From positions 248,001-312,000 of the forward strand of contig JAIXQH010000044.1 in the NCBI GenBank assembly GCA_027484055.1: 64,000 nt of DNA, read 5' to 3'. Both the position numbers and the translations under genes were made by a program. Below are positions 36,568-45,809 of this stretch, piece after piece (the first letter of the stretch is position 1; each line of letters opens with the position of its first letter). The notes under the pieces are model-generated. The model had not been told where the DNA came from, did no database searches, and saw only the letters and a list, made by a program, of their open reading frames with translations. The DNA comes from Verrucomicrobiaceae bacterium (GTDB taxonomy: Bacteria; Verrucomicrobiota; Verrucomicrobiia; Verrucomicrobiales; Akkermansiaceae).

Positions 36568-39444
36568 CTATGGGTAGCACACCTTGATGTTGCGGATCCG
36601 AGCGAAGCTGCCATAGAGGGTCACCGGATCGATTGTTAGGGTGATATCTTGGGTGCCTTTCCACTTGGTGACGGTGGTCAGATCGAGCGAGGTCGTGCCC
36701 ACGCCAGTATCGCCGCATTTTTTCCATACGCCCTTTTGATCCAACAGGCCGATGATCGTTCCGCTTCCGTTGAGATCCGGCACGGTGACTTTGAGAATCG
36801 GATTGCGGCTGAAATCGATCTGCCCAAGAGGCAAAGTGACACGCCCTGAGTTCGCGACCGCTCTGCCAGCTCCGAAATAATCAGCACGAGACCTAGCGGT
36901 TGGTGAGGCGACCTTGATCATGTCGCGGTCCATGGTGAGCAAGACACCTTTCAAGGCGGTCCATCCCGTGGTGGAATCACAGTCGGTGAGGTTGACGGCC
37001 TTCGGATAGACGGTCAGGGCGAAATCCTTTTTCCAACGGAAACGGGAATCCTGATAGACGATTCTCGCGTTGCCGGGACTGCCCCCTGCCGGCGCGGTGA
37101 AGGTGACGACCTGCTTCAAGTTAGATCCTTGCGGCACCGGGCCGTGGTCCCACTCCGCAGGGGATGCTGTCCAACCGGGAGGCAGCGTCCAGGTGACTTT
37201 CCCCGGCTTTCCAGTCTGTCCTGATGCATTGTGGAGTTGGAATTTCACTTTAACACTGTCGCCAGCACCGACCCCATCAGAATAGGGCGACGCCACCACC
37301 GCCCCTGATTCCTCGGCAAGTCCGATGAAATCCGGCATTCCCACGACCTCGACATGCTTGGGCAGCATGCCCATGAGTTCCTTGACGAAGGTGGGAGAAA
37401 CGCGGGTGTTGATGGTGAGGAATTTAGGGTCCAGTCCCGGGTATTCCGCCTCGATTTCCTTGATGTCGCTGAGGATGCCTTGATGCGTTGTTTTCCCGTT
37501 TTTCTGACTCTTGCCGTGGAAGCGCTTGTCGTTGCGCATCACCACCGCGCCGTTGTCGAGCCAGTAGGTCTCGGGGCCGCGCGGCGAGGGCATGGTGCTC
37601 ATGAGTTTGACGCCAGGAAATTGGGTGGTCCTGCTGAACTCTTCATAAGCAGGTGAGAAATTTCCATCGGAGTCCCAGATATCCACAGCTGGCGAGATCC
37701 CCAGCTCGAAGAGCCCGCGGCGGGTATCTTCTGCATACAGCTTCAGATTGGCGGGGGAAAAACAGTGGGAGTGGGTGTATCCGGCCGTGAATCCCCAGAA
37801 GGAATCCTTCGGAGTGGCCGAATGCGCGTAGAACTCCACCAAGGCCGGCACGAACTTGGCGAGAAGGGTATTGAAGCCCCAGGTGACCGGTGCTTTGCCC
37901 CGGTTCGGATCCTCCCAGTAGCCTTCCATTAGATTGTAGGTGAATTCGATGGCGTCCGCTGAGGCCCAACTGAAATTCAGATAGATCTTGTTTTCCAGCT
38001 CATTGACCTCGCGCACCTGCGGAAGTGGGATGGGACGGTCGGGGGTTTTCAGGGGAACCCATTGCCAGAATGAGAAATTTTCGGGAGGCCCCCCGGCATA
38101 GCGGGCACCATACGAACCCATTTTCATGCAGGAATAGGACTCGCTTCCGAGCCAACCGAAGACGAGGCCCGGAGGTTTGAGGCCCGTCAGAATCTTGTCC
38201 AGGTTCGGATAGCCCTCCTTGGTAAAAGGCTCCCTGTTTTGATAGAAGAGATAGACCTTCTTCGAGATGGCATAGTCCAGCCCCTTGAGAATCCACGAGC
38301 CGCCGGAAAAGGAGCCGACTGCGTTCGGGGCGGCTTGCTTCCGCTGGTTGGCCAGCGACCATTCGCAGGCCTTTTCCTCGTTCTGTTCATACAGTGGTGC
38401 TGCCACGAGATCGCGTTTGATGGCAAGTCCCTGGAAAACGTCCTTTTTGGTCATATAAGGCGCTACAGTGGGGTCCTCGCCCTTTGCATTTAGCAGGCGG
38501 ATCGACTTCACCGTCACCGTGGTGGCTGGTTCGCCCGGAGTAATGATCAGCTGGGCTCTGGCGGCACGGGGATTGAAGAGGCCGGTGGAGGCAAGGTCGA
38601 CGGTAAAGGTTCCGCTACTGCGAATGTTGGTCAGTCCGGGGATGCTGATGGACCGAGAGTTCTCGGGAGTATCCACTGTCGTTGGGGACTTGATCTGCAC
38701 GGACCAGGAACCTCCCGGCGTCAGATCGCTGACTACCACCTCGATCTTCGGGGTGACATCCAGATCCAGATAGACTGCCCGGCTGGCGGATCCTGTCCGC
38801 TTTGCATTGCCGCCGGGACGTGTCTGCACCGCGAGTCCACCGGTGGCGGGACGCTTCAGCACAGCCACCATCTGGGTCCACTCGCCCCCCATCTTCTCAT
38901 CCTTCCACCAGAACTCCGAGCCTGAAAGCATCGAGGTCTGGCATTTCAGGATATTTTCGGTGACCGGCAGGAGGTCTTCCTGGGCCGCGAAATTGGCGGC
39001 GATCCAGGAATTGTAATACGTGTTCACCTTGGTCTTCTTCACCGGGTCCATGTGGAAGGTGGGATATTTGACCAAGCCTTTGATGAGCGGTGTGACTCCA
39101 TCCGCCCGCTTCATCGTGGAGAACTTGGAGATCGCCTCACCTAGGGTTTTGAAGCGGGTGAAGGTGAAGCCCTTTTCTTTCTCTAAGTATTTGACATATA
39201 CATTGTTAGACCCTGCACACATGCCGTGATCTAGGGCGCTTAGGAAAAGCCGCGGGGCGTCCCGGTTGACGATGCCCTGCAATGCGCCGACCAGGTACAG
39301 CTCCTCGACATCTCGCAACCCGCCGGTATCGAGCAGATACGCCTGGGTGACAGGCGGAGCCGCCGTCAGAGAACCGCTGCAAAGGATGCATGAGAGCACG
39401 GTTAGTGTTTTTCGTAGTCTGTTTTTCATGAGTTGTTTCATCAA
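36568..39444 (-). CDS. GxGYxYP-like putative glycoside hydrolase with Ig-like and C-terminal beta domains
   Basis: 958 aa. Signal peptide (LTVLSCILCSGSLTAAPP), then an N-terminal region typical of GxGYxYP proteins (LVGALQGIVNRDAPRLFLS). A central region carries GFTAGYTHSHCFSP in the place of the family's signature motif, then LGISPAVDIWDSDGNFSPAY and DPKFLTINTRVSPTFVKELM. An Ig-like NEW3-type domain at about 730-810 (VKVKFQLHNASGQ ... VTWTLPPGWTASP) and a C-terminal jelly-roll-like domain at about 825-958 follow. The activity of this family is not known. It lies in one run with rhamnosidases upstream and DUF1080 downstream. A truncated duplicate of its C-terminus is at 33361. Confidence 0.7.
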   Translation of the reverse strand: MMKQLMKNRLRKTLTVLSCILCSGSLTAAPPVTQAYLLDTGGLRDVEELYLVGALQGIVNRDAPRLFLSALDHGMCAGSNNVYVKYLEKEKGFTFTRFKTLGEAISKFSTMKRADGVTPLIKGLVKYPTFHMDPVKKTKVNTYYNSWIAANFAAQEDLLPVTENILKCQTSMLSGSEFWWKDEKMGGEWTQMVAVLKRPATGGLAVQTRPGGNAKRTGSASRAVYLDLDVTPKIEVVVSDLTPGGSWSVQIKSPTTVDTPENSRSISIPGLTNIRSSGTFTVDLASTGLFNPRAARAQLIITPGEPATTVTVKSIRLLNAKGEDPTVAPYMTKKDVFQGLAIKRDLVAAPLYEQNEEKACEWSLANQRKQAAPNAVGSFSGGSWILKGLDYAISKKVYLFYQNREPFTKEGYPNLDKILTGLKPPGLVFGWLGSESYSCMKMGSYGARYAGGPPENFSFWQWVPLKTPDRPIPLPQVREVNELENKIYLNFSWASADAIEFTYNLMEGYWEDPNRGKAPVTWGFNTLLAKFVPALVEFYAHSATPKDSFWGFTAGYTHSHCFSPANLKLYAEDTRRGLFELGISPAVDIWDSDGNFSPAYEEFSRTTQFPGVKLMSTMPSPRGPETYWLDNGAVVMRNDKRFHGKSQKNGKTTHQGILSDIKEIEAEYPGLDPKFLTINTRVSPTFVKELMGMLPKHVEVVGMPDFIGLAEESGAVVASPYSDGVGAGDSVKVKFQLHNASGQTGKPGKVTWTLPPGWTASPAEWDHGPVPQGSNLKQVVTFTAPAGGSPGNARIVYQDSRFRWKKDFALTVYPKAVNLTDCDSTTGWTALKGVLLTMDRDMIKVASPTARSRADYFGAGRAVANSGRVTLPLGQIDFSRNPILKVTVPDLNGSGTIIGLLDQKGVWKKCGDTGVGTTSLDLTTVTKWKGTQDITLTIDPVTLYGSFARIRNIKVCYP

Positions 39445-39465
39445 GGTTCTAAAATGAGGTTTTTG

Positions 39466-42030
39466 CTATTTTGCTTCTAGGTTCACATCATCGACGTAGA
39501 GCGTTCCCGCCTGCTTGGGCTCGCCGGTGAAAGCGAGGTGGACCTGCATCCGTGAGGCATCCACGGGAACGGCGAGGGTTTGTTCGATCTTGACCCATTG
39601 ATCCACCGGTAGATCGGCCATGTTTTTGAGCAAGACCGTGACGGGTGGGACATTCTTGTCGGCACTGAATTTCACCTGCAAACTCAAGGCTCCGTCAGAG
39701 AGGCCGCCCTGGGCCGGGCGCCAGACCCATGCCGAGACTTTGTATTCCCGTGAGTCGATCTCGAATCCGCGCCGGGATTCCGTGGCGGCGGCGAGATTAG
39801 GGATCGGGAGCTTTTCAACCGGGTCGAAAGTCAATTTCAGGCAGGCAGTGCCGCCGGTCGTGTGATTGCGCTCTTCCGAGCGTTCCCACAGCGGAACCGC
39901 TCCTTTGGCGACCCAGCCTTTCGCGGGCGAGAGTCCCAGCTCCCAACCGGTGACCCAACCTGACATTGGGTCCTTGGTATTTCCTGCGGCTTCCTCAAAT
40001 CCGCCGTTGGGCAGGAGTGGTTCACGGCGAGCCAGCTTCTGACCTTCTTGGTCAGGCATGACAGTCTGTGAAATCTGCAAACCGCCTTCCTGAGTCTTGG
40101 CGCTGATCACCACCGGCTTGCCCGTCTGGCGGACGCGCTGGACCAAACCGCCCTGATAGACATTCACCAGGCGCTCCTCGGAACTGGTCCACGCGATGTT
40201 CAGCTCGCTGAGATCGATCCAACGGTCGCCGATTTTGCCAAGTGCGCGAAGCCGTGTGGTTTGATAGAGTCCGAGGTCCTGCATCGTGCCCGGCGTGACG
40301 GTTTTTTCCTCAAATTTCAGTTCGGTGACTTTGGTCAGATCCTCCTTGATCAGGATGATCTGTGTCATCGAATCCGCAGGAAGATCGACCACCACCCGCT
40401 TGCCGGTCACGGGGATTTGGGCGATCACTTGGTCGCGCCGAGTCAGAGAGGTTTCCCGGACGACAGCGGTCGCATAGGGTTCTTTCATGTAATCCAGATC
40501 GAAGCCCACCTGCTTGACTGCGGTCGGGGCGGAGTTGAGCACCGTGATGATGAGGCGTTCCGGAGTGCGCACCGCCAGCACGCGGATTTCCGGACCAGCA
40601 CCACCGAGGGCGTAATACTTCCGCTCGTCTAACATCCGATAGATATTATTGCTGATCTCCTTGTCCCAGACCTCGCCAAATCCCTTGGAGCTTTCTCCCA
40701 CTCCCAGAACCTCATACGAATCCACGCTGGCGTTGGCACCGGGAGCACAGCGTGCGAGCATTTTGAAAATGTGATAAGCCGGGGTGGCGAACCGGATCTG
40801 GAGTTCCTCAAAATTGGGATACCATTCAGAACCCCATTCATTCAATCCGTGATCACGCCCGGTCCAGTCGATCATGTTCATATCTCCATAAACGAGGCTC
40901 TTGAAATTGCGATGTGTGGCCGGAGCCTGGAACTCGTACAACAAGGCCATTTCGCAGCCGGGATCCCCTGCCCGGCCCGAACTCAAGGCCGACATGGTCA
41001 GCCCACCCAACTGCAAGGCAGGTCTCATGGACCACAGCGCTTCATCCGGCTGGAGCGACCCCCCGATTCGGTTGTATTCGGTGAAAACCACTTTCTTTCC
41101 GGTTTGGCCCGCGCGCATCGCCGTCCGGTTGTACTGGCGAGTGAACATGTCCGGATCCGGGTTGTAGAAATGGCTGTCGAGGAAATCGACATACGGTTCC
41201 ATATACGGCCAGAATTCCTCCCAGTTCGAGTGGCAGGCAGGCCCTGATAGACGCAATCCAGCAGCCGTGCGTTTGTCGCTCAAACGGACGCGCACATCTT
41301 CCAAAGCCAGTCTGCCCATCCGCGCGATCACCCCGATCTGTTGGATGTATTTCACACCGCCGCTCGGCTCGTTGATCATCATGAAATGGATCACTCCATT
41401 GCGGCTGGCGTAGCGGTGGATGTTTGCGAGATAGTATTCGTAGGCGGAGGCGGCGGCGGCCCAGTTCACGTTCTCATCCTTGGCCTTGATGTCGTCAGTG
41501 AAGGTTTTGATCAACGAGCCCGGGTAATAATGCGGGCCGTAGGCGATCGAGATAATCGGAGCCACCCCTGCCTCGACCACTTTCTTGACCTCCACGTCGG
41601 TGATCCCTAACCACGGAACTTCTTTGTCAAAACGATAGTTGCTCCAGGGAATGTTTTTGTCCGGATCCGCCAGTAGCCGTGCCCGGAAGGTATCGAAATC
41701 GCCCTTGCTGGTAATCTCTTTATAAGTCGACTCGGACGCGGGCTGGATGCGCATGTTTTTGTCGGGATGAATCACCCGGACCATCTTGGAACCGGAATCC
41801 GCCAGCCAATCCCAGAGATTGCTGCGGTCCGCGTGATCGGCCACCTCCAAGCAAACTCCAAGGTATTTCGGCGTCTGACCGACGGCCCTGGAATCCAGCA
41901 GGTAACTTCCCCGGACCTTGGCTTCTTCAGCAAGCGCCGTCCCCGGCAATAATCCGGAAACGAGCAGACTCAGACAAATTTTAGGCAAGCAAGGGAGGAT
42001 GGAGTCGGGCATCAGTTTGGGTGCTATCAT
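39466..42030 (-). CDS. Clan GH-A-type secreted glycoside hydrolase with C-terminal carbohydrate-binding-like domain
   Basis: 854 aa from the ATG at 42030; a longer frame to 42108 would overlap the upstream gene by 62 bp and lacks signal features at its end. Signal peptide (KICLSLLVSGLLPGTALA). The TIM barrel has a probable acid/base E221 in MMINEPSGG and nucleophile E318 in KVVFTEYNRIGG, with SKMVRVIHPDKN and PIISIAYGPHYYPGS in between. Beta domains follow, then a CBM4/9-like C-terminal module (NGGFEEAAGN ... GTACLKLTFDPV ... GTLYVDDVNLEAK). GH39, GH79 and GH51 relatives are possible; I cannot choose. The gap to the upstream GH78 gene is 16 bp. Confidence 0.75.
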   Translation of the reverse strand: MIAPKLMPDSILPCLPKICLSLLVSGLLPGTALAEEAKVRGSYLLDSRAVGQTPKYLGVCLEVADHADRSNLWDWLADSGSKMVRVIHPDKNMRIQPASESTYKEITSKGDFDTFRARLLADPDKNIPWSNYRFDKEVPWLGITDVEVKKVVEAGVAPIISIAYGPHYYPGSLIKTFTDDIKAKDENVNWAAAASAYEYYLANIHRYASRNGVIHFMMINEPSGGVKYIQQIGVIARMGRLALEDVRVRLSDKRTAAGLRLSGPACHSNWEEFWPYMEPYVDFLDSHFYNPDPDMFTRQYNRTAMRAGQTGKKVVFTEYNRIGGSLQPDEALWSMRPALQLGGLTMSALSSGRAGDPGCEMALLYEFQAPATHRNFKSLVYGDMNMIDWTGRDHGLNEWGSEWYPNFEELQIRFATPAYHIFKMLARCAPGANASVDSYEVLGVGESSKGFGEVWDKEISNNIYRMLDERKYYALGGAGPEIRVLAVRTPERLIITVLNSAPTAVKQVGFDLDYMKEPYATAVVRETSLTRRDQVIAQIPVTGKRVVVDLPADSMTQIILIKEDLTKVTELKFEEKTVTPGTMQDLGLYQTTRLRALGKIGDRWIDLSELNIAWTSSEERLVNVYQGGLVQRVRQTGKPVVISAKTQEGGLQISQTVMPDQEGQKLARREPLLPNGGFEEAAGNTKDPMSGWVTGWELGLSPAKGWVAKGAVPLWERSEERNHTTGGTACLKLTFDPVEKLPIPNLAAATESRRGFEIDSREYKVSAWVWRPAQGGLSDGALSLQVKFSADKNVPPVTVLLKNMADLPVDQWVKIEQTLAVPVDASRMQVHLAFTGEPKQAGTLYVDDVNLEAK

Positions 42031-42046
42031 GATCTTGTTGGATGGA

Positions 42047-45000
42047 TTAATTGGATTTCCCCTGGGAATCCGTCGGCTTGACAACAAACGAGTAAGTCCC
42101 TGATCCAAGGGGGATGATCAGTCGACCGTTTTCGACGGTCACCTTGCCGCATCCATCGGCGCTGCCTGTGGGTTTGCCATTTTCCCACAAAGATTTCCCC
42201 GATTCGGTGAGGGTTACCTCCGTCTTGCCGAATAGTGGAAGCCGAGCGGTGGCAGTCGCATTGGGTGGAATCACCAGGTCGTAGATGATCGCGTCATCCT
42301 GCACTTTCCAATGGCTCTGATAGCGACCCATGGGCGAATCATAATCGAGTTTGGCGAACTTGATCTGGTCCGGCACCGGGTAAGGTGCGATCACCGCTTT
42401 CCGGAAACCGACTCCGTCCACGGGCACTCCTTCCACATGCAGCCCGGCGACATAGCGCGCCATCCAGCCGAGTGGGGTGGCATACATCTTATGGTTCAGC
42501 GAGCGGGCCTTCTTCAAGGCGAGGTCCTCCCACAAGGTGGTGGCTCCTTCGCGGATCATGTTGCCAATACTGGGGTAAACGTCCTTGAGATGGGCGGAAT
42601 ATGCCACATCGCTTCGGCCATTTTCGCAAAGGGCATCTGCGATGAATTCCATGCCGAGAATGCCGGTCCAGATGTGGCCGTTCCGAACCTTGATGTCTTC
42701 GACCAGTCGGTTGACGACACGCTCGACACGATCTGCGGGCACGAGTCCAAGCGCCAAGGCGACCGCATTGGGCGATTGCCGATAACCCACCGCGCGGTTG
42801 GTGCCATAATAGCCGCCCTCGGCTTCGACATAGAAGAACACGTTGAACTCCCGCTTCAGGTCCGTGGCCAGCTTTCCATAATATGCGACGTCCTCACCGC
42901 GTCCGAGCAATTCGGCGAGATCGCGCATGACCCGGAGGTATTTATAAAAATAGGCATCATAATAAATCAAAGCTCCTTCAGGCGGAATGTTGCCGTCCGG
43001 AGAAACCCAGTCTCCCAGCGCTTTGCGTGGTGTGGTTAACAGCGGCGGCTTTTCACTGGCCTCACCCTCTTTGATGAGCGTGGTCATGTAGAGTTTGAGG
43101 TTGTCGTAGTGACGCTCGACCATGCGGCGGTCGCCATAGGTCTGATAGTGCTTCCAAGTGAGATCCACATAACTGCCCACCCACGCCGGATCATCACCTT
43201 TCGCCCAACTGGATGGGATCGTGTTGCGTATCTTGCCGTCGGGTGAAATATCGTCTGCGTAATCCTGGAGCCTTTTTTCGTAGAGCTTCCTCAGATCAAA
43301 TCCGAAAGCCATGGCGTAATAAGGTCCGTTGTCGTCACAGGTCCAGCCGAGCTTTTCCCACTGCGGGCAATCGGTGGGGATCGAGTGCATGTTGCCACGG
43401 ATCGAAGCCTTGCCAGCCTCCCAGATTTTGTTCCAAAGCTCGCTGGAGCTGCGGAATTCCCCGACATCCGCCATATCGCTGTTGAAAACCTTGGCGGTAA
43501 ATTGGCTAGGGGAAGGTTTGTCTTTGAACCCTTCGACCCGGATGTAGCGGAAGCCTTTGTAGCTATATCGCGCCTGAAAGGTTTCCTCGGCACCACCCTT
43601 GGCTACAAAGACGTCGGTTTGATAACTCCCGGTTGTCTCGGCTCCGAAGTTGTTCCAGCGACCTCTCCATTCCGGAGTGATCTTCTCAAGGTAGCTGATG
43701 CGGGTTCTGTGACCCGGCTCGCCGCGCAATTTGAACTCGACCGTGCCGGCGATGTTCTTGCCGAAATCAATCAGCCAGGCGTCGGTTTCTTCCTCGATTT
43801 TCTCGATGCTCACCGGAGTCAGTGACTCAATCACCCGGATCGGCTCGAACATCTGGGCAGTCAAGCCTGGAGCCGCCGAGGGCATGGTCCCCTTGGCGAC
43901 CACCGCCGGACTCCACTTTTGATCGGCGAATTTCACCAAGTTCCAGCCCGGCAACTCTTTGCGGGCATCATGGATTTCGCCAGCCTTGATGGAATCGAAC
44001 AAGATCGGTCCGGTGGCCGTCTTGAAGGAAGGATCCGAAACCACCACTTGGCGGGTGCCATCTGCATAATCGACGGTGACCAAGGTGCGTAGCGCAGGCT
44101 CGGCCATCCAGTCATTGTTAAACGTTTCGCCCCAGAGGGTGGGCGTGGTCATCCCATACCAGCCGCGCCCCAGTTCGAAGGCGAGGACGTTGTCGCGGTC
44201 GAGATGATCCGTGAGGTCGTAAACCGAGTAATAAGCGGTCTTGTTATAGCGGGCAAAACCCGGATTTAACAGGTAGTCGTCCAGACGTTTTCCATTGAGC
44301 CAAAATGTATAATAACCCAGCCCGGCCACATATGCGCGGGCACGAACGATTTTTTTCGGCTCGGTCGAAAACGACTTCCGCAACAGGGGAGCAGCCAGCC
44401 CGTCTTTGGGTTCCAGAAAACTATGGGTCAGGCTGACCTCCATCACACCATCCTTCACCCTCGAATAAAACGTGTCGCTGAAAACACGGTCTTGGAAGGC
44501 GAACATCGTAGGATCTTCGAAGTTTTCCTGCACCAGCACTTGGCCGTTGGTGGTCAGTTTAAAATCATCGAACTGAGCGACGCTTGGCTTCCGATCCGCA
44601 GAATACGATCCCAACGCCACGCTGCCGCCCTTGATTATATCATTGTGTAGGGGCTCGTCGTTGACCGCCTTGTCGTTCACCCTAAACCAAAAATCCGGCC
44701 CCTTGAGTGTGACTTCAAGCTTGTGCCATTCGTTTGGGGCGCAATCCATTATGAGATACTCCTTGAGGACCTCAGCTTTCTTTTCCCCATTGTTACAGGT
44801 CACGATTAATTTCCCTGGAGCGCCCGGCAGGATTTCCAGCCCATAGCTTTTCTGCCAAGCATAGGCGGCACGAAACAGCAGAGTCGCCCGCTTCTCCACG
44901 ATCTTGAACTTGGTTTCAAACGAGTAATCCGTCAGGCCTTGCAGATTCGCCGGAATGTTTTTGGGGCGTTCCACACGAACCCCAATCCACTGGGCAGCGT

Positions 45001-45481
45001 TCCAGTCTTCCGCCTTCAACAAGCCCATTTCAAAAAACTGCGGCTCCGTCTGATAGGTTTTTCCGTTAGCATCTAGTCCCGCGACTTTCCAATAATAGCG
45101 GGTGGCGGATTGCAGCGGTTTACCGGCATAGATTGCCGCCAAGGTGTTAGACCCTTCAAGTTTTCCAGAATCCCAGAGATCCCCTTGTCCCTGTGCCAGC
45201 TTCTCGAGCGACGAGGCCACCAGGATTCGGGCTGCGCTCTGGGTGAAGCCACGGGGCGCTTGCGCAGAAGCCTCGTATCGCCACGAGAACCGGGGAGCCG
45301 CCGCCTCCACGCCCATCGGCTGGATCACGCCTTCGGTGCGCGGATCCCTGATAGAGAAGGGAGCATCGGCTGCGATCGATGCGGAGGATTTCGTGATGGG
45401 CGACGGTTCCGCGCCGTCAACTGAGGGTGTGATGGTCACAAGCGCCAGTGACAGGACGGTGAGGATACGGGCTGGTTTCAT
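42047..45481 (-). CDS. GH78 alpha-L-rhamnosidase, copy 1
   Basis: About 1144 aa. A signal peptide (MKPARILTVLSLALVTITPS) is followed by the N-terminal rhamnosidase beta domain (IRDPRTEGVIQPMGVEAAAPRFSW style) and an inserted LamG-like module (about 190-320). The classical block YYTFWLNGKRLDDYLLNPGFARYNK comes next. The six-hairpin catalytic domain has TDCPQWEKLGWTCDD near residue 700 and EGATTLWEDL near 980, which hold the conserved acidic residues of inverting GH78 enzymes. The ATG at 45481 was chosen for the signal peptide; an in-frame ATG at 45496 is possible. A GTGCA repeat site lies 113 bp upstream. It should release terminal L-rhamnose outside the cytosol. Confidence 0.92.
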   Translation of the reverse strand: MKPARILTVLSLALVTITPSVDGAEPSPITKSSASIAADAPFSIRDPRTEGVIQPMGVEAAAPRFSWRYEASAQAPRGFTQSAARILVASSLEKLAQGQGDLWDSGKLEGSNTLAAIYAGKPLQSATRYYWKVAGLDANGKTYQTEPQFFEMGLLKAEDWNAAQWIGVRVERPKNIPANLQGLTDYSFETKFKIVEKRATLLFRAAYAWQKSYGLEILPGAPGKLIVTCNNGEKKAEVLKEYLIMDCAPNEWHKLEVTLKGPDFWFRVNDKAVNDEPLHNDIIKGGSVALGSYSADRKPSVAQFDDFKLTTNGQVLVQENFEDPTMFAFQDRVFSDTFYSRVKDGVMEVSLTHSFLEPKDGLAAPLLRKSFSTEPKKIVRARAYVAGLGYYTFWLNGKRLDDYLLNPGFARYNKTAYYSVYDLTDHLDRDNVLAFELGRGWYGMTTPTLWGETFNNDWMAEPALRTLVTVDYADGTRQVVVSDPSFKTATGPILFDSIKAGEIHDARKELPGWNLVKFADQKWSPAVVAKGTMPSAAPGLTAQMFEPIRVIESLTPVSIEKIEEETDAWLIDFGKNIAGTVEFKLRGEPGHRTRISYLEKITPEWRGRWNNFGAETTGSYQTDVFVAKGGAEETFQARYSYKGFRYIRVEGFKDKPSPSQFTAKVFNSDMADVGEFRSSSELWNKIWEAGKASIRGNMHSIPTDCPQWEKLGWTCDDNGPYYAMAFGFDLRKLYEKRLQDYADDISPDGKIRNTIPSSWAKGDDPAWVGSYVDLTWKHYQTYGDRRMVERHYDNLKLYMTTLIKEGEASEKPPLLTTPRKALGDWVSPDGNIPPEGALIYYDAYFYKYLRVMRDLAELLGRGEDVAYYGKLATDLKREFNVFFYVEAEGGYYGTNRAVGYRQSPNAVALALGLVPADRVERVVNRLVEDIKVRNGHIWTGILGMEFIADALCENGRSDVAYSAHLKDVYPSIGNMIREGATTLWEDLALKKARSLNHKMYATPLGWMARYVAGLHVEGVPVDGVGFRKAVIAPYPVPDQIKFAKLDYDSPMGRYQSHWKVQDDAIIYDLVIPPNATATARLPLFGKTEVTLTESGKSLWENGKPTGSADGCGKVTVENGRLIIPLGSGTYSFVVKPTDSQGKSN

Positions 45482-45558
45482 GGTGATGCGATGCATTCCT
45501 TTTCGAGATTGTCTAAAATTCAACTCGCCTGGCTTGAAGCAGGAGAGGAGGGATTGTT

Positions 45559-45756
45559 CTACTTGGTCCCTCGGCGCCGATCATCACGGGAGCGTGCATT
45601 TTCACTCGTGAATTGTGCAATCGAAGCATAGCAGACGATGATGTCCCGATCATTGGCGCGCAGCATGAAAGCCAAGGGATGCTAGGGAATCTCGTGGCCA
45701 AATGCGCCGAGGGCGGCGGAGAAAAAAGTAAGGGACGCAAGACTGATGGTTTTCAT
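45559..45756 (-). pseudogene. Remnant of a secreted-protein gene
   Basis: One frame reads MKTISLASLTFFSAALGAFG, HEIP, a stop, then HPLAFMLRANDRDIIVCYAS and onward for about 20 residues to a second stop. The first part is a clear signal peptide. The segment NDRDIIVCYASI faintly resembles the first SGNH-hydrolase block. It lies between the two GH78 genes and contains the GTGCA repeat site, so it may be a dead first gene whose control region was kept. Confidence 0.45.
45594..45619 (-). promoter_or_regulatory. GTGCA direct-repeat site (copy 4)
   Basis: GTGCA at 45594 (followed by TTTT) and GTGCA at 45615, 21 bp apart, 113 bp upstream of the first GH78 gene. The bases between the repeats differ from copies 1 and 2, so the shared part is the repeat pair and its spacing. 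Confidence 0.4.
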
Positions 45757-45809
45757 CTGATGTTACGGTGAGGTGTTGGTTAGCGAGGAGCAGGGAGGGA
45801 GTTGTTATT

